Shown piece after piece: positions 18,562-25,303 of a stretch of DNA of 57,557 nucleotides (the stretch's first letter is position 1; every line of letters begins with the position of its first letter). The stretch covers positions 1-57,557 of the forward strand of contig CACKTH010000002.1 in the NCBI GenBank assembly GCA_902603045.1, written 5' to 3'. A program made the position numbers and the translations under genes. The notes under the pieces are model-generated. The model did not search any database and had not been told where the DNA came from. It saw nothing but the letters and a program-made list of their open reading frames with translations. Source of the DNA: an uncultured Pelagibacteraceae bacterium. Its GTDB lineage: Bacteria > Pseudomonadota > Alphaproteobacteria > Pelagibacterales > Pelagibacteraceae.

Positions 18562-18578
18562 TACATAATGATTATGTA
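18562..18578. promoter_or_regulatory. Perfect palindrome upstream of pilA and rsbV (possible operator)
   Basis: TACATAAT-G-ATTATGTA is an odd-length perfect palindrome with 8-base arms, lying 58 bases before the rsbV-like start and 65 before the pilA ATG. A TTGTCT/TATATG hexamer pair just after it (18579-18584, 18601-18606; 16-base spacer) could be a pilA promoter. Operator function is inferred from symmetry and position; in AT-rich DNA short palindromes also arise by chance. Confidence 0.35.
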
Positions 18579-18612
18579 TTGTCTTTTAAAAGATTTAATT
18601 TATATGTATACA

Positions 18613-18632
18613 CTATATTTTACAAAATATAG
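18613..18632 (+). promoter_or_regulatory. Inverted repeat overlapping the pilA ribosome binding site
   Basis: CTATATTTT-AC-AAAATATAG gives 9-base arms around two bases. As RNA it could form a weak stem with a small loop. Its right arm runs into AGGA (18631-18634), the likely Shine-Dalgarno sequence eight bases before the ATG at 18643, so folding would partly mask translation initiation. It could equally be a DNA-binding site. It is almost all A/U, so stability would be low. Confidence 0.35.
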
Positions 18633-18642
18633 GATCATATTT

Positions 18643-19143
18643 ATGAAAAAAAATATCAAAGGTTTTACACTTATAGAATTGTTAGTCGTTGTAGCAATCA
18701 TAGGTATTCTTGCAGCAGTTGGAGTAGTAGCATACTCAGGTTACACAGCTGGTGCGAAAAAATCAGCTGCAAAATCCAATCAAGCATCGGCGGTAAAGTT
18801 TATCGCTAGTGAAGTTAAAAAATGTGAGATGGGTGAAACAAAAGCAATGCCTGATAAAGATGGAACAAAACAATTAACATGCTCAGGATGGACTGGAGCA
18901 AAAGTTATCGCAGCAGCAGAAGCAGCTCTAGCAGAATTCAAAAACCCTTATGACACAACTGCATCAGCAATTGTTGACTCTGGTAAGACTACTTCAAATG
19001 CTGGTTACACAGTTTTGAGTGCTACAGGAAAAAAAATAACAGTTGAGACATGTTTTTCCGATGGAACAGCTGGAACAGAAGATGCGTGTCCTACAGGAAA
19101 TGGTGGTGAAGTTAACACCATGAAAAACGTATTTACTCCATAG
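18643..19143 (+). CDS. pilA: Major type IV pilin PilA
   Basis: The prepilin begins at the ATG at 18643 (MKKNIKG), giving 166 residues; in-frame starts further upstream would create an implausibly long hydrophobic leader. Cleavage is expected at G|FTLIE with Glu5 and the conserved helix FTLIELLVVVAIIGILAAVG. The globular part has four cysteines in two close pairs (CEMGETKAMPDKDGTKQLTC and CFSDGTAGTEDAC), likely disulfides; the last forms the D-region typical of pilins. The composition is Ala/Thr/Lys-rich. It follows the motor operon after the divergent rsbV/rsbW pair and is followed by a second pilin. Confidence 0.92.
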   Translation: MKKNIKGFTLIELLVVVAIIGILAAVGVVAYSGYTAGAKKSAAKSNQASAVKFIASEVKKCEMGETKAMPDKDGTKQLTCSGWTGAKVIAAAEAALAEFKNPYDTTASAIVDSGKTTSNAGYTVLSATGKKITVETCFSDGTAGTEDACPTGNGGEVNTMKNVFTP

Positions 19144-19165
19144 TAAAAGTTCTTAAAATATTTCT

Positions 19166-19585
19166 ATGACAGCTAAAAGCTCTGGGTTTTCTCTTATAGA
19201 GCTTTTGGTTGTCGTCGCGATATTGGGTGTGTTAGCTTCAATTGGTATCGTTAGTTACAACGGCTACACTTCAATCACAAAAAGAAAAGCTACCGAGAAT
19301 GCAATGTTTCAAATCACTTTAGCACAAAGTGAGCATTACAATGACAATGGATCTTATATGAAGAATGATTCAGGTAAAACATGTACCGCTAGCATAGCCA
19401 GCTCAAATAAAATTGAAACAGATTTGTTTAGTGGTGCTGACATAATAAATGAAGATTTGGAGCATTGGATATGTGTTGCTGTAGATGGTAATGATTATTT
19501 GATCATGGCAATAAATGAAGACAACTCCATAAGTTGTAAATTGGAATTACCCAAAGGTGGGACTATTAAAAGAACAAATTGTTAA
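19166..19585 (+). CDS. Second type IV pilin, PilE-like
   Basis: A 139-residue prepilin with leader MTAKSSG and helix FSLIELLVVVAILGVLASIG, cleaved at G|FSLIE. After the helix, RKATENAMFQITLAQSEHYNDNGSYMKN matches the PilE-type segment found in minor pilins. There are four cysteines in the soluble domain, the last being the final residue. It lies 22 bases after pilA and seven before a small membrane protein gene, so it is probably in the pilA operon. It may be a low-abundance pilin modifying the fibre. Confidence 0.88.
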   Translation: MTAKSSGFSLIELLVVVAILGVLASIGIVSYNGYTSITKRKATENAMFQITLAQSEHYNDNGSYMKNDSGKTCTASIASSNKIETDLFSGADIINEDLEHWICVAVDGNDYLIMAINEDNSISCKLELPKGGTIKRTNC

Positions 19586-19591
19586 ATTTTA

Positions 19592-19837
19592 ATGGATTTT
19601 CAAAAGTATCTTGAAAGAGTTAAATTTATATTTAGTGGCGATTTCTCTCAAAGAAATAGGATATTCGCAACTTTAAGCTTATGTTGGATAATATTCGTTG
19701 GATATCTAACTTGGTGGAATGGATTAAATAGCCCAATGTTAGATAAAAGTTTTAAATGGGATGAATGGTTTTGGTTTGGGATTGTTCCAGCACTTTCTCC
19801 TTATCTATTTTACTTTATCTGGAAAAAAAAAGAGTAG
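19592..19837 (+). CDS. Small two-helix membrane protein, unknown function
   Basis: I do not recognise this 81-residue protein. It has an amphipathic N-terminus (MDFQKYLERVKFIFSGDFSQRN), a membrane helix (IFATLSLCWIIFVGYLTWW), an acidic/aromatic loop (FKWDEWFWFG) and a second helix (IVPALSPYLFYFIW) ending in Lys residues. It starts six bases after the second pilin and precedes the Amt-phosphatase gene by 67 bases. It may belong to the pilin transcription unit; no function can be assigned. Confidence 0.65.
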   Translation: MDFQKYLERVKFIFSGDFSQRNRIFATLSLCWIIFVGYLTWWNGLNSPMLDKSFKWDEWFWFGIVPALSPYLFYFIWKKKE

Positions 19838-19904
19838 TTAACCTATTTTGAACATCTACTTTATATGATGAAATTTAAAACAAATATAACTTAAAGAAAA
19901 TGAG

Positions 19905-22055
19905 ATGGAGAATGTAAATCTGGAAACAGTAAAATCATTTGTAGATACCCTCTGGGTTATAGATTGTGCAATTTTAGTCTTCATAATGCAGGCAGGTTTT
20001 ATGTGTATGGAAACTGGCCTATCAAGACATAAAAATAGTATTAACGTAGCTTTAAAAAATGCAGCAGATTTTGGATTAGCAGTTGTAATTTTTTGGATAT
20101 TTGGTTTTGGCTTGATGTTCGGAAAGAGTTTTAATGGCTATTTTGGAACAGATTTATTCTTTTTTAAAACTGATCAAGCTGAATACATGACCTATTTTGT
20201 ATTTCAGGCAATGTTTGTTGCTACTGCGGCAACAATTGTATCAGGCGCTGTTGCGGAAAGAATGAAATTTAATGGTTATTTAATCATAACAATTATTGCT
20301 ACAGGAATTATTTATCCAATTGTTGGTCATTGGGCTTGGTCATCAAGTTATTTAAATAATATTGATGCTACTAGACAATTACTTGCGGTAACTGGACAAG
20401 TTAAAACAACTGGATGGCTAACAGATATTGGATTTGTTGATTTTGCGGGCAGTACAATAGTTCATTCAGTTGGAGGATGGATTGCTTTATCAGCTGTTTT
20501 AATTTTAGGTCCGAGAATAGGAAAATATTCAGATGTAAACAAAGGTAAATTCACAGGTTCAAGTTTTCCACTTGCAGTTTTGGGAACTTTAATTTTATGG
20601 TTCGGATGGTTTGGCTTTAATGGCGGAAGTAATGGTGCTATGGATGATGTGGTTCCTCTAATTTTAATAAATACATTTCTTGCAGCTTCTTTTGGACTAC
20701 TAACAGGTCTTGGAATTTCATTTGCATTATTTAAAAAACCAGATCCTTACTATGTAATTCTTGGACCACTTGCGGGCCTTGTTGCAATCACAGCAGGATG
20801 TAATTCAATGACATCTGTGACCTCAATTTTTGTTGGAGTCATAGGAGCAGTAGTTGCAATTTTTATAAATGAATTTTTAAACAAATTTGAAATAGACGAT
20901 GTTGTAGGTGCGGTACCTGTCCATTTAGCTGCAGGAGTTTGGGGCACAATTGCAGTTGGTTTATTTAGTGATCTTGATATTTTAGGAACAGGATTATCTA
21001 GATTAGAACAAATTAAAGCACAATTTATTGGAATTATTTCAATTGGTGCATTTTCATTTTTTGGCTCTTATATTTTGTTAAAAATTTTAAATTATATTTA
21101 TCCGTTAAGAGTAAGTCCGTTACAAGAAGAGTTAGGCCTCAATATTGCAGAACACAATGCAACTTCTGTCGAACATGATTTAATTACAATTTTAGAAAAG
21201 CAATCTGAGTCTGGTGACTTAACTATTAGAGGCCCACAAGATCCATTTACTGCTGGAGGTGTAATTGGACTTTATTACAATAAATTGATGAGCAAACTAG
21301 AAACTAGTGAAGCTGAAAAAAAAGTATGGAGAGATAGAATATCAAATGAAGTAAAACTTGCTGTAAAAGTTCAAGAAAACTTTTTACCAAAGAGGAATTT
21401 AGAAAATTACCCTGTGCATGGAATTAATATTGCTGCTAGAGAAGTTTCTGGAGATTTCTTTAGCTTTTATCCTCATAATGATAGTGTTTATTTTATAATT
21501 GCAGATGTAGCAGGTAAAGGAATTCATGCTGGAATGGTCATGGCAAAAGCGTCAACTTTATTTGAGATTATGTCCAGGGATCAAGTAGATCCAGATGAAA
21601 TGATGTTTCATATGAATAATGATCTATTTTTAACAAAAACTGGAGGAATGTTTGTCACTAGTATATTAGGAGAATATAATATGAGGACTGATGAATTAAG
21701 ATGGGTAAATGGAGGTCATCAGCCAGCTATAATTAGATCATCATCTGGAAATTATGAACAATTTGAGAGTAATTCTCCACCCATGGGTGTAATACTCCAA
21801 AAAGATAAATCAGTTTATAAAACTCACAAAGTTAAGCTAGAAAATAATAGGTTTTATGCTTTCACTGATGGTTTATCAGAAAGCTTAAATAGTTCAGGTG
21901 AAGAAATAGGAATAGATGGATCATTAAAAATTATAGAGCAAAATTTTAATACAGAATCTAGCAAACAACTATCAGATATATCAAATACGGTAATTAATAT
22001 TGCTGGTGATAAGAAGCTAAGTGACGACTTAACCTTAATATCTATAGGTAAATAA
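19905..22055 (+). CDS. Ammonium transporter fused to RsbU-type PP2C phosphatase
   Basis: The 716-residue protein joins an Amt channel (residues 1 to about 405, about 11 helices) to a cytoplasmic PP2C/SpoIIE phosphatase (about 485-716). The Amt part keeps both pore histidines (H187 in STIVHSVGGW, H340 in VPVHLAAGVWG). The linker has an EELGLNIAEHNA segment, as seen after Amt domains in sensor fusions, and a charged helix. The phosphatase metal sites are present: D517 in EVSGDFFSF, D534 in IADVAGKGIHAG, and the terminal DDLTLISIG. It should sense or carry ammonium at the inner membrane and dephosphorylate an RsbV-type protein; such a protein and its kinase are encoded 1.4-2.1 kb upstream. No PII (glnK) gene is adjacent. 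Confidence 0.93.
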   Translation: MENVNLETVKSFVDTLWVIDCAILVFIMQAGFMCMETGLSRHKNSINVALKNAADFGLAVVIFWIFGFGLMFGKSFNGYFGTDLFFFKTDQAEYMTYFVFQAMFVATAATIVSGAVAERMKFNGYLIITIIATGIIYPIVGHWAWSSSYLNNIDATRQLLAVTGQVKTTGWLTDIGFVDFAGSTIVHSVGGWIALSAVLILGPRIGKYSDVNKGKFTGSSFPLAVLGTLILWFGWFGFNGGSNGAMDDVVPLILINTFLAASFGLLTGLGISFALFKKPDPYYVILGPLAGLVAITAGCNSMTSVTSIFVGVIGAVVAIFINEFLNKFEIDDVVGAVPVHLAAGVWGTIAVGLFSDLDILGTGLSRLEQIKAQFIGIISIGAFSFFGSYILLKILNYIYPLRVSPLQEELGLNIAEHNATSVEHDLITILEKQSESGDLTIRGPQDPFTAGGVIGLYYNKLMSKLETSEAEKKVWRDRISNEVKLAVKVQENFLPKRNLENYPVHGINIAAREVSGDFFSFYPHNDSVYFIIADVAGKGIHAGMVMAKASTLFEIMSRDQVDPDEMMFHMNNDLFLTKTGGMFVTSILGEYNMRTDELRWVNGGHQPAIIRSSSGNYEQFESNSPPMGVILQKDKSVYKTHKVKLENNRFYAFTDGLSESLNSSGEEIGIDGSLKIIEQNFNTESSKQLSDISNTVINIAGDKKLSDDLTLISIGK

Positions 22056-22127
22056 TAATCTAAGCAAAATAAACCCGCGATCAAATATCATATATAATAA
22101 GCATATCTAAGAAAATATATCTATTGT

Positions 22128-23369
22128 GTGGTTGAAAAAAATTTAAAAATTGGAATTATTGGCGCTGGCATACAAGGTGTTTGCAATGCTTTGTTTCTCC
22201 AAAAAAAAGGTTTTCAGGTAACACTTTTTGATAGAGAGGAACCAGGGAGCGCAGCATCATATGGAAACGCAGGACATTTTTCTCCTTATGCATCTGTTCC
22301 TTTAAACAGACCAGATGTAATAGCAGATGTTCCCTCAATGTTAGTTAGCACCAGAGGACCTTTAGCTTTAAAATGGAATTATGTACCAAAGATGATTCCT
22401 TGGTTTGCGAGATTTATTTTAAATTGTAGAGAAGAAAAAATGATGCATACAGCTAAAAATATGCATCAAATTTTAGATCAATCATTACCAGCTTTTGATG
22501 AGTTATTTGATGAAGTAGATTTAGATGGATTAGTTGAAAATAATGGAATTCTTTATGTTTGGACTGATCAAAATATGAAGAGTAGAGAGTTAGAAATTAG
22601 AATTAGAGATCAACTTGGAGTAAAACAACAATTAGTTAATAAAAAAGAAATACATGATCTAGAACCTAATTTAAAACCTTTTTACCATGGTGGAGTATTC
22701 TATGATTATGCTAGACACGCAAGAAATCCGAGAAAAATTTTAATAAAATTGTTTGAAAATTTTGTAAATAAAGGCGGAAAGTTTTTAAAATTAAATATTC
22801 AAAATATAGATTTTGATGAAGAACATCCTGTTTTGAGAACGGAAACTCAAAGATTTATTTTTGACAGACTGGTAATTGCATGTGGAGCATTTTCAAAAAG
22901 ACTAACAGATAAATTACACGAAAACATACCTTTAGATACTGAACGAGGGTATCATGTACACTTCAAAGATTATGACCATTTAATTTCAAGACCAATTGTT
23001 TATGCCAATAGAGGTTTTGGAATGACCCCGATGGAACAGGGTTTGCGTGTTGTTGGAACAGTAGAATTTGGAGGTCTTGAAAACTCTCTATCTAAATCGA
23101 GAATAAAAAACTTGATATTAAATGCAAAGGATATGTTGGATGGTTTACCAGAACATAAAGATGAGTGGCTCGGTTTTAGACCTACATTACCTGATTTTCT
23201 GCCGGTATTAGGACCGTCAAAAAACTTTAAAAATGTTTATTATTCGTTTGGACATCATCATTTAGGTTGGACACTTGGTGCAATATCAGGAAAAATTATA
23301 TCTAAAATGATCTCAGGTGAGAATACTAACTTAGATTTACAACCATATAGTTCAATAAGATTTAGTTAA
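22128..23369 (+). CDS. FAD-dependent oxidoreductase, D-amino acid dehydrogenase (DadA) type
   Basis: A 413-residue DAO-fold flavoprotein. The N-terminal Rossmann motif IGIIGAGIQGVCNALFLQKKG binds FAD, with E/D at the ribose position (LFDREEPG). The DadA-like GNAGHFSPYA loop follows, and the C-terminal GHHHLGWTLGAISGKII is typical of glycine/D-amino acid oxidases. The likely reaction is oxidative deamination of a D-amino acid or an N-methylated glycine relative to a 2-oxo acid, feeding electrons to the respiratory chain. Translation appears to start at a GTG (22128). Neighbours downstream are a DMT exporter and a 2-hydroxyacid dehydrogenase. The exact substrate cannot be read from sequence. 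Confidence 0.82.
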   Translation: MVEKNLKIGIIGAGIQGVCNALFLQKKGFQVTLFDREEPGSAASYGNAGHFSPYASVPLNRPDVIADVPSMLVSTRGPLALKWNYVPKMIPWFARFILNCREEKMMHTAKNMHQILDQSLPAFDELFDEVDLDGLVENNGILYVWTDQNMKSRELEIRIRDQLGVKQQLVNKKEIHDLEPNLKPFYHGGVFYDYARHARNPRKILIKLFENFVNKGGKFLKLNIQNIDFDEEHPVLRTETQRFIFDRLVIACGAFSKRLTDKLHENIPLDTERGYHVHFKDYDHLISRPIVYANRGFGMTPMEQGLRVVGTVEFGGLENSLSKSRIKNLILNAKDMLDGLPEHKDEWLGFRPTLPDFLPVLGPSKNFKNVYYSFGHHHLGWTLGAISGKIISKMISGENTNLDLQPYSSIRFS

Positions 23370-23396
23370 AAGTAGTCTTTTATAGTACTCTATTTA

Positions 23397-24302
23397 ATGT
23401 TTGAAAAAAAAAGTAACATCATAATTGCATCTATTTTACTTTTTCTAGCAGCTTTATTTTGGTCGGGAAATTTTATTGTAGGAAAGATTGCAGGCTTAAA
23501 TGATATACCTCCAATATCATTAAATATATTAAGGTGGTCACTGGCTTTCCTAATTTTACTACCTCTCACTTACAAAGAGATACTTGAAAAAAAAGAGTTA
23601 ATTTTAAAAAATATTTTTCTCTTATGTTTTTTAGGTATAACAGCAGTAAGTATTTTTAATTCAGCCCTTTTTTATTCTTTGAAAACTACACAAGTAATTA
23701 CGGGTGTACTTATGATTTCAACTGTCCCAGTAATGATAATTTTATTTTCTATTATTTTAAAAATAGAAAAAACAAACACCTTTCAAGTCTTGGGAGTCAT
23801 CTTTTCTTTATTAGGTGTATTATTTATAATTTCAAAAGCAGATTTTGATGTATTTAAAAATTTAGCATTTGAAAAAGGAGATTTATTTGCATTATTTGCA
23901 ATGATATCATGGTCAATATATTCAGCTCTTTTAAAGAAAAAAAATTACGGATTATCTCCAATAACTTTACTTCAAGTTGTAATTGGTCTTGGTGTGATAT
24001 TTCTTATTCCAATGTATGCAATAGATTATATTTACATTGGTAATCGAATTACACTTAATACAAATTTCATTCTTGTTTTATCTTATGTTGTTTTGTTACC
24101 TGGAATCGTATCTTTTTTTTTCTGGATAAAAGGTGTTGCTTTAATAGGTGCCAACAGGGCAGGCATTTATTTACATTTAATGCCAATTCTTGCGGCAATT
24201 CTTGCAATGATTATTTTTGATGAAGTATTACTATTTTATCATTATATCGGTGGAATGTTTATTATTTCAGGGATATTACTTTCAAACAAAAAAAATGCTT
24301 AA
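23397..24302 (+). CDS. DMT superfamily transporter (EamA domains)
   Basis: The 301-residue protein has ten hydrophobic helices in two EamA repeats. The first opens with IASILLFLAALFWSGNFIVGK and the second with LFALFAMISWSIYSALLKKK. The topology is that of drug/metabolite exporters in the inner membrane. It lies 27 bases after the DadA-like gene and overlaps the following dehydrogenase by eight bases, so the three probably form an operon. Substrate unknown. Confidence 0.85.
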   Translation: MFEKKSNIIIASILLFLAALFWSGNFIVGKIAGLNDIPPISLNILRWSLAFLILLPLTYKEILEKKELILKNIFLLCFLGITAVSIFNSALFYSLKTTQVITGVLMISTVPVMIILFSIILKIEKTNTFQVLGVIFSLLGVLFIISKADFDVFKNLAFEKGDLFALFAMISWSIYSALLKKKNYGLSPITLLQVVIGLGVIFLIPMYAIDYIYIGNRITLNTNFILVLSYVVLLPGIVSFFFWIKGVALIGANRAGIYLHLMPILAAILAMIIFDEVLLFYHYIGGMFIISGILLSNKKNA

Positions 24303-25245
24303 AGTAGCTATACTCGACGATTATCAAAATATTGCAAAAGACTTTATTGATATCAAAAAATTATCTTCAAAATATGAATTTCAGGTATTCAATGAGCCAT
24401 TTGAAAACGAGGATGATGTAATTGAAAAATTAAAAGAATTTGAAGTACTTTTTATAATGAGAGAAAGAACAAAAATAACAAAAAAACTTATAGAAAGTTT
24501 AAAAAAATTAAAATTAATTGTTACAAGCGGGATGAGAAATAAATCAATAAATTTAGAAGCAGCTAAAAAAAAAAAGGTTGTGGTCACTGGTACTGAAATC
24601 AATAGCAATCCAACACCAGAGTTAACTTGGGCATTAATTTTAGGACTTGCTAGAAATTTTAAAACAGAAATAGATAATATGTATCAAGGTTATTGGCAGT
24701 CGACAATTGGAGTTGAGCTTAAAGGTAAGATATTAGGTTTACTTGGCTTAGGAAGGGTAGGCTCGCAAGTTGCTAAAATTGGTAAAGCTTTTGGTATGCA
24801 AATTATGGCTTGGAGTGAAAATTTAAATTTAGATAAATGCAAAGAGCTTAATGTTTTACCGTGTAGCAAGGATGATTTAATTCAAAATTCTGACTTTTTA
24901 TCTATTCATGTTCAAGGAGGAGATAGATATAGAAATTGTATTACTATTAAAGAATTTGAGAAAATGAAAAAAACCTCATATTTAGTAAATACATCAAGAG
25001 GTGAAATAGTTAATGAAGATGATCTCATTATAGCATTATCAACAAATATTATAGCTGGAGTGGGTTTGGATGTTTATGAAAAAGAACCTTTACCGGAAAG
25101 TCACAAACTTAGATTTATACAAAACGCTCTTCTACTGCCTCATATTGGATATGTCACTGCTGAAAATTATGAAACTTTCTACACTCAAATGATAGAGAAT
25201 CTTGATAGTTTTGTATCTGGTAAACCAAAAAGGGTCATTGAGTAA
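24295..25245 (+). CDS. D-isomer-specific 2-hydroxyacid dehydrogenase
   Basis: About 316 residues from the ATG at 24295 (MLKVAILDDYQN); an earlier in-frame start would lie deep inside the preceding gene. It has the NAD-binding motif LLGLGRVGSQVAKIGKAFGM with the D-2-hydroxyacid family fold. The catalytic elements are Arg in the VNTSRGEIVNEDDL loop, Glu in the DVYEKEPLP segment and His in LLPHIGYVT. It reduces 2-oxo acids to D-2-hydroxy acids or the reverse, in the cytoplasm. Next to a D-amino acid oxidase it could process the resulting oxo acid. Phosphoglycerate dehydrogenase is a longer relative and is less likely. Confidence 0.85.
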   Translation: MLKVAILDDYQNIAKDFIDIKKLSSKYEFQVFNEPFENEDDVIEKLKEFEVLFIMRERTKITKKLIESLKKLKLIVTSGMRNKSINLEAAKKKKVVVTGTEINSNPTPELTWALILGLARNFKTEIDNMYQGYWQSTIGVELKGKILGLLGLGRVGSQVAKIGKAFGMQIMAWSENLNLDKCKELNVLPCSKDDLIQNSDFLSIHVQGGDRYRNCITIKEFEKMKKTSYLVNTSRGEIVNEDDLIIALSTNIIAGVGLDVYEKEPLPESHKLRFIQNALLLPHIGYVTAENYETFYTQMIENLDSFVSGKPKRVIE

Positions 25246-25290
25246 ATTAAATTAAGACAATTTTTACAGATATAAATTTTAATTTTTGTG

Positions 25291-25296
25291 TATAAT
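25291..25296 (+). promoter_or_regulatory. Candidate -10 box of aceE (possible leaderless transcript)
   Basis: A perfect TATAAT ends seven bases before the aceE ATG at 25304. At the usual -10 to start distance, transcription would begin at or next to the start codon. No TTGACA-like box sits at standard spacing, and no Shine-Dalgarno sequence precedes the ATG. Confidence 0.35.
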
Positions 25297-25303
25297 TATT
25301 TTA

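Noticed and set aside
18568..18642. Upstream extension of pilA
   Set aside because: In-frame starts exist, but they would put 25 hydrophobic residues before the MKKNIKG leader and would run through the palindromes; AGGA before 18643 supports the later start.
9296..19585. Locus as a type II secretion system
   Set aside because: PilT, the PilM/N/O/P set, PilY1 and PilW/X-type minor pilins identify a type IV pilus; no GspL/M/C genes are present.
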